NCBI GenBank assembly: GCA_024362935.1
Contig: JANCRA010000014.1
Span: 4,545,001 to 4,609,000, forward strand
DNA: 64,000 nt
From: Setophaga petechia
Taxonomy: Eukaryota; Chordata; Aves; Passeriformes; Parulidae
Reading direction: 5' to 3'
How positions within the stretch are numbered: position 1 is the first letter of the stretch; each line of letters begins with the position of its first letter. The notes under the pieces were generated by a model. The model saw nothing but the letters and a program-made list of their open reading frames with translations. It did not search any database and was not told where the DNA came from. The translations under genes and the position numbers were made by a program. This document shows positions 52,624 through 63,150 of this stretch, in pieces.

Positions 52624-53514
52624 TCAGATCTTATCCACTAAATTAGGTGGCAAGCCACGAACATTTACTGGTACAAGTTTGTTCTCCAGTTCTATACTGA
52701 ATTTATCTTTCAGTGTCTTCTCAACCTCTTCATCTGTAAGGGTTGTGATGTTCACCAGGTCCATGTCCTCTGTGTAGTTGTACTTCATCTCAGTGAGGGT
52801 CCATCCAACTAAGGCAAGGACCCCACTGGTGGTTTGGAGAGTGCAGATTGACTTCTTCCGAAGGATGTTATCTGGAGACACTTGGAGGTAGGCATTTATC
52901 TCCTGGAAGTCATCTATGTGCCGTGGCTCCAGGGTAAATTTATGCATTTTTCGGATATTCCCCAGTTCTGGAGTACGAGGGAAGTCTTTCTTGCTGTGCT
53001 CAGGAATGTAATGCTTCCTTTTGACTTTCTCCAAGTACCAGGTGCCGTTGTCTTCCATGAAGCGGAAGATGCCGGGAACCTGGGGTTGGTCCTTCCCAGA
53101 AATCAGCATCAGCGGCTGCCACATCTGGTAGGCACCAGCAAACCCAGCATCTACTATGTAGGGCTGTCCCTTAACCACCACCTTCAGCAGGACATGGTTT
53201 ATCTGAGCAGTGTATCCCTGCTCTGCTGGCTCGTAGCTGTTTGCACCAAGAATACAGATGTCATACCCTAATTCTTGCAAGGCCCAGAAGAGGAGATAGT
53301 TGGTTTCCATACACCACCCACCACGTTTCTTTCTCACAATCTTATTGTAAATAGCCTGCAAATCCAGTTCAATGGGCTCCCCACAGTGCATGCTGAGGTT
53401 CTCAAAAGGAATGCTGTGGATGTGATGCTGGAAGATGGCTGTCAGGGTTTGCAGGTCTGCATCCTTATGGGGCTTGTTGTAAGATATTCTTCCAAAATAC
53501 TCCTGAATGTTCAT
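52624..53514 (-). CDS. NAT: Arylamine N-acetyltransferase, paralogue B
   Basis: A 296-codon single-exon frame starting MNIQEYFGRISY. It has all NAT hallmarks: Cys68 in RGGWC, His107 in QINHV, Asp122 in IVDAGFA, PFENLSMHCGE, and QMWQPLMLISGKDQPQVPG. Positions 125/127/129 are Phe/Gly/Tyr, so the usually bulky 127 side chain is missing. The C-terminus runs a few residues past the typical 290 (ending LPPNLVDKI) and lacks the Thr-Ile end. The open frame continues upstream to an in-frame ATG at 53601, but I chose the ATG at 53514 because a good acceptor (ttttctgctcccacag) lies 5 nt before it and because the alignment with NAT-A and NAT-C starts there. 49 of the first 68 residues match NAT-C. It presumably acetylates arylamines in the cytosol; its substrate range is unknown. 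Confidence 0.95.
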   Translation of the reverse strand: MNIQEYFGRISYNKPHKDADLQTLTAIFQHHIHSIPFENLSMHCGEPIELDLQAIYNKIVRKKRGGWCMETNYLLFWALQELGYDICILGANSYEPAEQGYTAQINHVLLKVVVKGQPYIVDAGFAGAYQMWQPLMLISGKDQPQVPGIFRFMEDNGTWYLEKVKRKHYIPEHSKKDFPRTPELGNIRKMHKFTLEPRHIDDFQEINAYLQVSPDNILRKKSICTLQTTSGVLALVGWTLTEMKYNYTEDMDLVNITTLTDEEVEKTLKDKFSIELENKLVPVNVRGLPPNLVDKI

Positions 53515-53535
53515 TTTGCCTGTGGGAGCAGAAAA
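53515..53535 (-). promoter_or_regulatory. NAT: Splice acceptor of NAT-B coding exon
   Basis: On the minus strand, cttttctgctcccacag|gcaaaATG. The AG stands 5 nt before the ATG, the same layout as NAT-A. This acceptor makes the 29-codon upstream extension of the open frame intronic. Confidence 0.7.
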
Positions 53536-56014
53536 GTTGCCAGTTACTGCTGTGCAGCTGACAAGGGGTTCACTCCTGTTTCTGTAGCACAGGCTAACCA
53601 ACCTGCAAATGTAATCTGGGCTGTTTTACTGAGGATTTAAAAGAATTTTAAGTATTTCTTTAAAAAGAGACAGGGACAGGAGCAGGTGGCAATGATGCTT
53701 TCCCTCTCTCAGGGGCTGCCTTCAAACCAGGAGGATGTTTTTCCCATGGGAAGACACAGCACATACCATAACAGAATCTCTGGCCACAGAGGAGGATCCC
53801 ACATAACAAAATTCTTCAAAAATGAAGAAACAACAGGTTTCAGAAAAGCTGCCACACCATACCAGCATAAAAGTCACAGCAAGATCTTACTGTTTCTTTT
53901 ACTGTACCAGGTAAGCAATTCTTTCTTTATCCCACAGGTAATTTAACTGGAAGGTTTTGCATTCATGGATTAAGTTAACTGGGATTAACATCTCAGTGTG
54001 TCACCATTTCAGACAGGTCTCCATGTGAAGTAGATCATTGTTTTCTTAATCTCTTAAATTTCCCTGAGGAATTTAGACAGGGCTTTGACTGTGAAAGGAA
54101 AGGACTTCAATTTTTCTAACCTAAGGATCAAAGGAATTGATCTAGAAGTACATACAAGGCAAGTCATAATCTTTTCTTTTCTTTGATCATCTTTTACAAA
54201 CTAAAGGCTTTAGTTTCAGATCAAATTATTGGAAATATTTTGTGGTTTTCTGTCTGTATCTCTGATCCCCTTTCATTAGTAGAAAGACACTGTCATTGAC
54301 ACTCGTTGTGTGGCCAAGATACAAAAGGCTCCCTGTAAGACTTCTAATTCAGTGATTCATCTTCTCTCTGCAAGGATTTCTTTTGCCCTAAGTTTGGATT
54401 TAATTTGGCTTTTCTTCCATGCAAAGATATTTGTTGTTCAGAACAATTCACAATCTGTTAAGGGCTGTGTTAATTTTCAGAAAGTCTGAGGATTTCTTGC
54501 TTCCTTCAACTGGTTGAATATCCCTGGGAGGATTTCCAAAAATCCCTTGATATGGATGAGATGGGACAAATTCCCTCCCACTGAGTATTCTCAGGTTTGG
54601 TCCAACTGTTTCCCCCCAGCAATTTGACCCCATGTCCATGCCAGAAGCCTGTGAAAATCTCACCTCAAATCCATGGGTGGAAGTGCCCCCACCCAAGCAG
54701 ATGAGCACATCCAATGGCCTAATCTCTAGACTTTAACCCCAGCCTTGATGCCAGCAGCACAACTCACATGACTTGCTTGTATTGTGCCTGATCTGCACTG
54801 GTACCATCGTTCAGACTGGATAATGCAAACCACAGGAAAATTTGATAGAATAGAAGATCATCCCAGTAAGGGAATAACAAATAAACATTATCACTTCAAA
54901 AGGAACCAAAGAGTCTACATGAAAAAACAGTAATGTCTCTTTGATACTGCATTTTATGATTTTTTCCATCCCTTTTTTAGGACAAGGGCCTCATCTCTGG
55001 CAGGATCTCCTTGGAAACACTTGTAGAAAGCCATTTCCCTCCCAACACACAGCACACGTGTTGGGCAGGTTCATCCTAGGGTCCTCTGCCTCATCTTTCT
55101 TTCTCTTCCCACTTTCAGCTATTTTACATGGGAAGATAGAAACATCTTTACCCCATGAGGGTGTGGAGCTGAATCTCTGTGACCAGCAGGAGTCCAGAGG
55201 AGTGCATCAGCCTGGTGGGTCTGACACACTTGGAATTTACCTTCATCCAGCCATGGAGAGCCCCCATGGGGGACTGACAGTGAGGCTTTGGGAAAATATA
55301 TTGGGAAGGCCTTTTGGAAAATTCCCTGCCCATGCCTCAGTTTCCCCAGCTGCCCCTTCTCTGGCGTCATCAATTTAAAGTCTGCTTCAGAGACAGCCTT
55401 GCAGTGGCTGACAACATGTGCTCTAATCTCAATGAATACTTAAAGAGGTTTAAGTACAATAAAGCTGCACTACAACATCATTGACATTAGGGAGCATCCA
55501 CATAAATCATTTACTCCCTGCCTTTCCTGGAGGCAGATTTTTCCTTGGCACAGCCATTCCTGCTGTGTGAGCCATGAGGCTGCAGCAGTGAGCAAACCCT
55601 CTCCCAGGGGACAATTTGCATTCCAAAACTGAGTTGCCAAATATCCCAAGCCTCAGTCCAGATCTCAGCTTTGTTTGCTTCTGCCCCTGCAGCAGCTGAG
55701 CTTTGCTCAGTGTTCCTGCAGCTTTGAGATTCAGAGCTGGTTCTGCCTGTCTGCACACGTCCCTCGGGATCGGGTCCTTTTGTAATTAAGCTCAAAATTA
55801 GGATCAGTTCTTCTCTGCTGAGAATCAGAAGGGACTTCCAAGGCTGGATCCTCTTGTACATGCCTACACTGTTTGTTTGATTCCAAGTTATGCTGTGAGT
55901 CAATAGCTGCATTTTTCATACACTCTGGCTCAAAATAAAGGGTTAGTTTCACTCTCAAACACTCGGTCTTGCACTTGGAAAACACCCTCGCAATGTTCAC
56001 TCACCATCAGCCCC
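53536..56014. other. Spacer upstream of NAT-B
   Basis: No coding gene is supported. At 55995-56005 the minus strand reads ctgatg|gtgagtgaac, a strong donor-like site right at the edge of the direct repeat. It could end a non-coding first exon for NAT-B, but this is speculative. Confidence 0.4.
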
Positions 56015-56866
56015 GGTTCCTGTAGTTTGTGCTTTGCTACTACACCTGCAGTGCTGTGCACAGGCTGTGCAGACTCACAGGGGTGAGCTTTTCCCAGAGG
56101 GGCTGACCCAGAGCTGCAGAGAGAAGTTAAAGATCAGGCATGCAGAGCTCACCTCGCACGCAGTCAGCTCAGGCTGAACACCCTGGGCTGTTCCAAAGGT
56201 CCCAGGAAGAGCTGCACTGGCAGCAGCAGCTCTTAAAGGTCCAGGCAGCCTTTACTGCCTGTCAGGGACTGCCTTATCCTCCAGCACAGCAGCCAAAGAA
56301 GGCAGAGAGTTTCTTCTTTAATAGCAGATTATATTCTGATGGTTTTATTGCTTTATTTGTATTGCCATATGTGTGGAAATCCCTGTCCTGCAATTTGTTC
56401 TGTTAGGTGCTGCACAGAGAGCCTGGAAATGATCCAGTCCCCAAACTGCTTACAGTATTGAGGAGATTTTAACCTTCCACATCACTGAATGGCAGCTGAA
56501 CCCTGCAGGAGTGCAAAGTAGGGGTACCATGAGCAACTTCTGTAAGTGGCTATAACCTATAAATCCATCCTCCTCCCTGCAGGTCACCCAGGGGCTTCGG
56601 GGTCTGGGACACCTTGGTGGGGGCTCCCATGCTAAAGCAGCAAAGCACTCGTGCAAAAAAGATGCAGATTTTACATTGTTGGCACTGATGTGGTCTGGAT
56701 CCCTAGAGAAAGTGGCTTATGATAGACAGAGAGCAATCCAGGGCAGGAAGTCACTGATTTATTGGTGGGGATGGCAGCTGCTGAACTCATCACAGCACAC
56801 TGAGCTGCTCCTCGTGGCCGACACCAGCCCCAACAAGCATCAGGGTCAGATTTGCCAAGTCACACA
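56015..56866 (+). repeat. Long direct repeat, copy 1 (left flank of NAT-C)
   Basis: About 852 bp are nearly identical to 63151-64000, with roughly nine substitutions and two one-base indels counted by eye (about 98.7% identity). The right limit is unknown because the second copy is cut by the window end. It starts at ggttcctgtag. Left flanks of the two copies are unrelated. It has no LTR-style TATA/AATAAA arrangement and no transposase or reverse transcriptase frame. I read it as the left edge of a segmental tandem duplication, although a long interspersed repeat is not excluded. Confidence 0.9.
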
Positions 56867-58826
56867 GTTGTCTCAATTCCCCAGGGTTCAAAGAGAAGCC
56901 CTGTCCTTCGAAAGGGAAGATGCTGCCCCCAGAGAACTCTGAGCTCCCTCAGCCTGCTGTGCCTTTAAGTATCTGCCCCCAAGGTTAGTGATAAGGAAAA
57001 AACAAACTAGCACAATCTTTTCTATTTTTTTTTTTCTTCCTCCAACAGCAAGTTCCATTGTATTGCTGAGCAGTGTGCTGGGCCTCTGAGGTGAGCAGGA
57101 GGCAGGATCTCTGAGCTGTGATTCTTGGCTCAGTGTGGATTTTCTCCTGCTCCACAGCTTTGCAGGACCTGTCTGCACCTTTACCTCATCCCAATGCTTT
57201 CTCCCTGCCGTCCCACTGAGTTTAGCTCCTTTAGCTCCCCCACTAATTTGGGGGCCACAGAAAAACACAGATCAAAAAAAGCCAAATCCTGGGATAATTT
57301 CTTCTGATCATTTGTATTGCAGGGTCCTGGTCCACACTATAAGAAGCCTCTCTGTCTTTTAGAACCACATTTCATTTTCTCATAGGATGGGAGGGCCTCA
57401 TGTGCCATGAGAACTATTGCAGCCAAACAAATGTAAGTGAATATGACTCTGAGAAGACCAGGGTTTCAGGAGCTTGCTGTGTCTCTAAGAAATACATTTT
57501 GAACATGGAGAATAACAGCTTTTGTTAAATCTGAACTGCTAGTTCTAGAAACCTGTACTGGCATAAAAACTGAAAAAGTTTCATTGAGTTATTGTCCTTT
57601 TTCAAGCCTTACCTGGAAAATATTAGCACATACAAATAATCAGGACAACTTCAGTGATTAACGACATTTATTTTTTACTATGGGAATACATGCTGTAATT
57701 TGGCAGGGGGGAGCATCTGAATAATTCTAGTTCACAGTGCTTGATTTTTTTATTTAATTGTAATTCACTAATATAATTTGCTCAATTATAAGTGCATAGT
57801 TGCAATGCTTCCAGGATTTGTACATAAAGGAACATCAAGCATCTTCTCAAAGGGCAAAGGGGTCACATTTCAGCCATTTCTCCTACTAGAAATCTTAGCT
57901 CTTAGGTATGTGATTAAGATTCATCATTTCTCTTTATATCAATATAATTAGTGTCACTGCAAACACATCCTCAGCAGAACAGATCTGGTTCACAAAAAGA
58001 GTTCTGTGCATGTGTTTGGCTTCTGCTGTAATAATTAATGTGCAATAGCACCCAGAGTAGTCTGAGGAGAGGAACAAGTATTGCCAGCAGTCTGCTGCTG
58101 AGGGTGAGCAAACAGAATGCTCAGGAGATGCTTTCAGTTCAAAGAAAGGTTATGTCACTGGTTATGTCACTGAGAGAACAGGAGCTGTGCAAAGTCTGAA
58201 ACAACACAGAATTGTCAATAACATTTCTTATCATCAGTTCTGAGTCATAAATAACCTGTCCTCAAGTACTCACATGGTGACTTTGCACAGGTGTGGGATG
58301 GCCTGAGTGCCATGGGAGAGGGTGTTGTGTGTGTGAGAGCAAAAAGAACAGGCTCGTGGCTTGACTGGAGAAACTCAGCACAGGATGTCTCGGTGGTTTT
58401 GGCTATTACACTCCCAAAATAATCTAGTATTCATTTTAGAGGCAGGTATCATTTTCCCCAGGTGGCAGCGCCAGGTAGTAAAGACAAAGACACACAGCTC
58501 CATCATTCTGCCCAGCTACACTGGGTGTGTTTAGAAAGGCTTTTAATAGGTGGAAGGAGTAGGGAATGGGCTGAGTCTGCCTCCTGCTAAGCACAAACAC
58601 AAGTGCAATGATTTGATTGAGCTTGGCAGAAATTATTGGTACCCAACCTAAAGAGAAATGCAGGAATAGTTGTGAAAATCCATTTGTTTTCCAGATTCAT
58701 GATAGTATGTTCTGCCTTACACAGGTGTAGCTGGAAGGAGAAAGATTAACCTTTGGATGCTTGTCAGAAAGAGAGGGAAGAATTGCCTGTAATGCCACTG
58801 AATTGAATTGTAATCCAGGCAGTGAG
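56867..58826. other. Spacer between direct repeat and NAT-C; probable NAT-C 3'UTR side
   Basis: No gene is supported. The first minus-strand AATAAA past the NAT-C stop that I noticed is plus-strand tttatt at 57667-57672, about 1.15 kb away. A 13-nt tandem duplication (ggttatgtcact) occurs at about 58149-58173. Confidence 0.4.
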
Positions 58827-59690
58827 TTAGAACAACTTGTTATCAACAGGTACAAATTTCTTGTCTAGTGTTAGACTGAATTTCTCTTTCAGTGTTTTCT
58901 CTAATTCTTCTTCTGCAAGCATTCTAATTTCCACATGATCCATATTGTCCCTATAATTGTACTTTACCTCTGTGAGTTTCCATCCCACCAGTTCCCGGAT
59001 GCCGTCAGCAGTCTGCAGACTGCACATGGACTTCAACACAAACTTTGAGTTGGGTGCTGTCTGCAGGTGGGCATTGCAGCCCCTGAACTCCTCAATGTCT
59101 CGTGGCTGAAGGGTGAAGAGATAAACCCGACGGCAAACTTCATTTTCCACATTTGGGGAAGTCGAGGTGCTTGGGTTCAGAACCCACTGCTTCCTTCTCA
59201 CCTTCTCGAAATACCAGATCCCATTCTCCTCCTGAAAACGAAAGACCCCAGGAGTCTGAGGCTGATCTGTCCCTGTAATCAGCTCCATTGGCTGCCACAT
59301 CTGGTAGGCCATCCCAAATCCTGCATCCATAATGTAGGATTTGCCATCAAGCTCCACTCGTAGCAGCAGATGATTGATTTCATCTGGGTAGGCATCACGC
59401 TCTGGGACATAAACTTTTGCTCCCAGAAGGGTGATGTCATAGCCAAGGGTTTTCAGGACCCATGACAGAAGGTAGTTGTTTTCCATGCACCAGCCCCCAC
59501 GTTTCTTCCTCACTATCTTGTTGTAGATTGGTTCCAGGTCCAGCTCAATTCTTTCTCCACAGTGGATGCTGAGGTTTTCATAAGGGATAGCTCTGATGTG
59601 GTGCTGGAATATATCTGACAAGGTAGCAAGGTCTGGCTTACTGTGGGAGTCCTGGTAAGAAATTCTGGCAAAATACTCCTTGATGTCCAT
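58827..59690 (-). CDS. NAT: Arylamine N-acetyltransferase, paralogue C
   Basis: A 287-codon single-exon frame starting MDIKEYFARISY. The triad is at Cys68 (RGGWC), His107 (EINHL) and Asp122 (IMDAGFG). The block PYENLSIHCGE carries Tyr where most NATs have Phe. Pocket residues 125/127/129 are Phe/Met/Tyr. The C-terminus stops at VPVDNKLF, three residues short of the family norm and without Thr-Ile. An acceptor (acccttctctcag) lies 7 nt before the ATG, with an alternative AG at 5 nt. The gene is framed by two near-identical direct repeats (56015 and 63151) and lies about 1.6 kb downstream, in its own orientation, of a solo LTR. It should be a functional cytosolic arylamine acetylase; no disabling change is visible. 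Confidence 0.95.
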   Translation of the reverse strand: MDIKEYFARISYQDSHSKPDLATLSDIFQHHIRAIPYENLSIHCGERIELDLEPIYNKIVRKKRGGWCMENNYLLSWVLKTLGYDITLLGAKVYVPERDAYPDEINHLLLRVELDGKSYIMDAGFGMAYQMWQPMELITGTDQPQTPGVFRFQEENGIWYFEKVRRKQWVLNPSTSTSPNVENEVCRRVYLFTLQPRDIEEFRGCNAHLQTAPNSKFVLKSMCSLQTADGIRELVGWKLTEVKYNYRDNMDHVEIRMLAEEELEKTLKEKFSLTLDKKFVPVDNKLF

Positions 59691-59715
59691 GCTGCCTCTG
59701 AGAGAAGGGTGGGAA
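59691..59715 (-). promoter_or_regulatory. NAT: Splice acceptor of NAT-C coding exon
   Basis: On the minus strand, cccacccttctctcag|aggcagcATG. An AG two bases further on would restore the 5-nt spacing seen in NAT-A and NAT-B. Confidence 0.65.
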
Positions 59716-61009
59716 AAAATAACAGGCTGTGTCAGAAGTGGTGGAAGGCTCTTGCCCGTCCCTTATAATGGGGTGCTCAGAAGAGGAGCAGGATTTGACT
59801 AATATCTGAATCAAAGGCAGCTGAGTAATAGTGCTGAGAGAAGCCAATGGGACACTGCTGATGAGCACAAATGTTATTTTTATTTGCCTCTTTTACAGCT
59901 GTGACGAGAGGCTCCAGCTGTGCTAAGCACATTTCAGCAGAGTTCCTGCCCAGCAAAGCTACAAATCTCTGTAGGAAGGAACAAAAGCAGTAGCAGTGAT
60001 GTTGCCCTGCTAGAAATTATAGGAGCTGAGACTCTCCAGATCTGAACTGCTTTGCTCATGGATTCAGCAAAGCAGAAGCAGAAAACAAACCCTCCCACTC
60101 TTGCAGTGGGATCCAGAGACAGGCACTGCTAAATTTCAGACATCTGTAAATATGGAGCAATCTGGTTCCCATTATTGACACAAGAGGTCCAAAAATGCTC
60201 TCAAGTTCCTTTATGCAACACCCAAAGTAAAATCAAAGGAAAAATATCCAGCTGTTCAACAGGATTATGTTCCCAATCTGATGAAAAATGGTAAACCCAA
60301 AATTGTAGAGGGATTTTGAATAAGTGTTTTCAGTACATAAAACAAAGGCAATGAAAAATTCCCATTTGGTGTAATACCCTGACAGAAGTAGAGGGTTCCA
60401 TAGTTTGGGTCCCCACATAATCTTTAGGACAGAGGCTTTACAGAACTCTGACTATTGATCCTGGCCACCACTGTCTCAACATCCAAGCAGGCCTGAGTGA
60501 TCCACGATGGGGTTAAGAGCATCAGAGTCAGGAGGTTCTCTTTGTTCAGCTTTTGGCTGTTCCCAGGATTTTCCCAGAACTACAGTTCCATTCATTTCTG
60601 AAAACTTGGCACGAGCTTAATTCATCTTGTGTGAATTTTAACATCCCAGTTTAACCAGTTTTTCCCTTTTTCTCCCTTTCTTTCCCACCACCACAGCAAG
60701 CAGAACAGGTGCAGTAACTTTTTACTCACAAGGGAAATGTTGGTGTGGGTTTGTCTGTCTGTCCATCTCTTGAGGCTGTTTACAGGGCTGTTTTCATGGG
60801 GGTTGCTGAAATGAGGCAGATGGCACAAATGCCCGAGTAGCTTGAGGCTCACCACTGAGTAAATAAAGCAGCGTAGCTACAACACCGAGCAGCTGAGCTC
60901 CCTGCTCTGCCCTTACACCATTTCTGCTGTGTTCTGTCCCCAGACAGATTGAACTTCCTGGTTAGAGAACACTCAGCTACCAAGATCCAGGAGTTAAAAA
61001 AAGGCTTAC
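59716..61009 (-). other. NAT: Candidate 5'UTR intron of NAT-C
   Basis: The stretch runs from a donor ccag|gtaagc (exon edge at 61010) to the acceptor before the NAT-C start, about 1.3 kb. It contains no supported gene. The pairing of the two sites is inferred. Confidence 0.35.
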
Positions 61010-61150
61010 CTGGAAATTCAGCTCAAGTGCCAGTGTGCTCCGGGGCTTGGGGGTGGTTCTAGGTTAAAGTGGCATAGCTGGCTGTCCTATACTTAGCACA
61101 GACAGGGCTTGAGGAACTGCTCTCCTGCTGCTCTTCCGGGGAATGTCCTT
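61010..61150 (-). other. NAT: Candidate non-coding first exon of NAT-C (upstream edge unknown)
   Basis: On the minus strand the sequence gagctgaatttccag is followed by gtaagcc, a near-consensus donor. The bases before it are moderately GC-rich, and an A-rich run (complement of 61195-61215) lies further upstream. The transcription start cannot be located; 61150 is only a nominal limit. Confidence 0.35.
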
Positions 61151-61280
61151 TCCCTCAACTTGCTGTCACCCGCCTCTGTCAGATAGCAGAGGCTGAAAAA
61201 AAAAAAAAAACAAACAGAAAAGAAAACCCGGAAGGGTGGTGCCTGAGAGCTGCTGTGAGCCAGCACAACCAGCAGCAGTG

Positions 61281-61861
61281 TGTGTTATAGATGCATATTA
61301 CAATATTGGCTTCTTGCAAATATTCAATCGATTTTGTATGTGTGGTGTTAAAGTAACTTTTCTGTAAAGATATAGTTTTTGTTTTGGTTGTTATTTAAGC
61401 TTAGACATAGTAGTGAAATAGCTGATATAAGTATGCTTGTGTTAAAATGCCTGCTTGGATAGGATAACATCCAATGGTCATAGGATGAGGACCCTGCTAC
61501 AGATATGCCAACTGTCAGCACTCACTGTCTGAACACAGTGTGGACCAGGGCCCAAAAACCAGAGATGATAAGAACGGACTGAAACCACGGCCAAGGAATG
61601 GGCATGCTCCAGAAAGGCAGAACTGAGGAGGAGCCATGCTAAACACTTCTTGGCAAAGGTAAACTAATTCAGGGAAAAGTTTAGTGTGCATAATTATTAT
61701 GAATGTGTAACAGGCCAGTGCAATAAAAATGGTATATAAAGGGTGTTCCCAAAATATCAGGTGTGCTCTTGGCAGAGTGCAAAGATGCACCCGGCTGTAA
61801 TAACCTTTGCTCTATGGTCTTTGTCTCCCATTGTCCTTTATTCAACTTCTAAATTTTTACA
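61281..61861 (+). mobile_element. Solo endogenous retrovirus LTR, plus orientation
   Basis: A 581-bp element with TGTGTTATAGATGC at its start and AAATTTTTACA at its end. Inside, the order is LTR-like: AATAAAAATGG and TATATAAAGGG near 61722-61742, then a transcribed-type R/U5 region ending in CCTTTATTCAACTTC. The sequence resembles ERV LTRs widespread in songbirds. No primer-binding site or gag/pol frame follows it, so it is a solo copy. No clear target duplication was found. It points away from NAT-C but sits just upstream of that gene's candidate first exon. Confidence 0.75.
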
Positions 61862-63150
61862 GGAGAGTGAACCCTGTTTTTCACAAGTGCAGACCTGGCT
61901 GTTGTTAGAGCACAGGCTGCTTCACATTTTCACCTGTTTGATGCTGTCTGCAGGGGCGAGCTCAGGCTGTCACCAGAGTATTTTTGTTTCAGTAGCTTGC
62001 TGGATGTACTCAGGTGATGTCATTCTTTTCTCAGGTGGCTTTTTTCTCAGGTGTTGTCGTTTTTAACATTAGAATACTATTTGTTTGGAAATGTGGGGAA
62101 GGAAAGCTGGTATGCATTCAGTCCAAGAAGGTTTTTGCACTGTTTCTGAAGAACAGCAAAATTTCAGCACAGTAACCTGCACCTGCAACCTGCTTACCCC
62201 AGTCTGCACCACAGGAACTTCACTGCTGCTTTTGCTTCCTTTGCTCTGTGTGATTTCCCTGTAGTTTTATTACAGCAAATTTCATAGAAGAAAGAAAGCA
62301 CTGGGGCAGCAATCTGTGTCTCCTTTGCTCTTTGCCCACAGGAATCACCTGCAGATGTTGTTGATGGTGAAGATGCTCTTGGCACAGTGATGAACTATTA
62401 ACACACAGGGAGTTCCATCCTCTCAGAGTATATTGCTTTTGTATCTCCCAATTGTGATTGCATTTTGTCAAGTCTCATTCATTCCCTGACATCTGCAGCT
62501 GGATCTTCCCTGTTAGCTCCCCAACAGCAGTTCCAGTCCTTCACATGTAGTGTCAATGCCAAGTTCCATTCAAACACTGATTTATTGGGACAATTAGCAG
62601 AGCTAATAAATCAGATGAAACTAAGATGTCTGTGATAACCCATTACTAGCTCCACTCCCATATCCAAATTTGGCTCTTTATCATCCCATCAGTGGCCTGT
62701 CTGTGACCCCACAAGAGAGAACCCATGCCCAAGCCACAAAGTGCTGAGGGGAAAGGAGAACCTGCCCTCATCAGGCTCATCTGGGCAGCTCCAAATCAGT
62801 ACAAAGAGCAAGTTCATACTCCTGTCTGGATCTTGCTGGTCTTCTCTTCCCACAGACTCTCATTTTGACAGGGAGAAGCCAGAAGGCAAGCAGGCAGATC
62901 CCAGTCCTGATGGAAACCATCCTGAAATTCCATGGACACATCTCTGTACAACGTGTGAGGAGAGCCATCCTGCTCCTTGTCCAGAGTTCTTGGGAGAAAT
63001 AACAATCTTTATTATTCTATAGGGTGCCAGAACTAAACACTTGCCAGTTCTCTTATGTGAACTGGCTCAGGGTCAGTTCCAGGGAAATTTGGGGTCCCTT
63101 TTTAAATTCAGGTGTTTTCTGACCCAGAAGGAGCAAAACCCATTTTCCCT
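61862..63150. other. Spacer between LTR and second direct repeat
   Basis: No gene is supported. Short open frames only. If the tandem-duplication model is right, 63150 is the right end of the first duplicated unit. Confidence 0.45.

Noticed and set aside
56140..56406. 88-codon frame also present in the second repeat at 63275-63541
   Set aside because: Conservation between copies only reflects recent duplication of the DNA. Substitutions show no coding bias that I can argue from so few sites.
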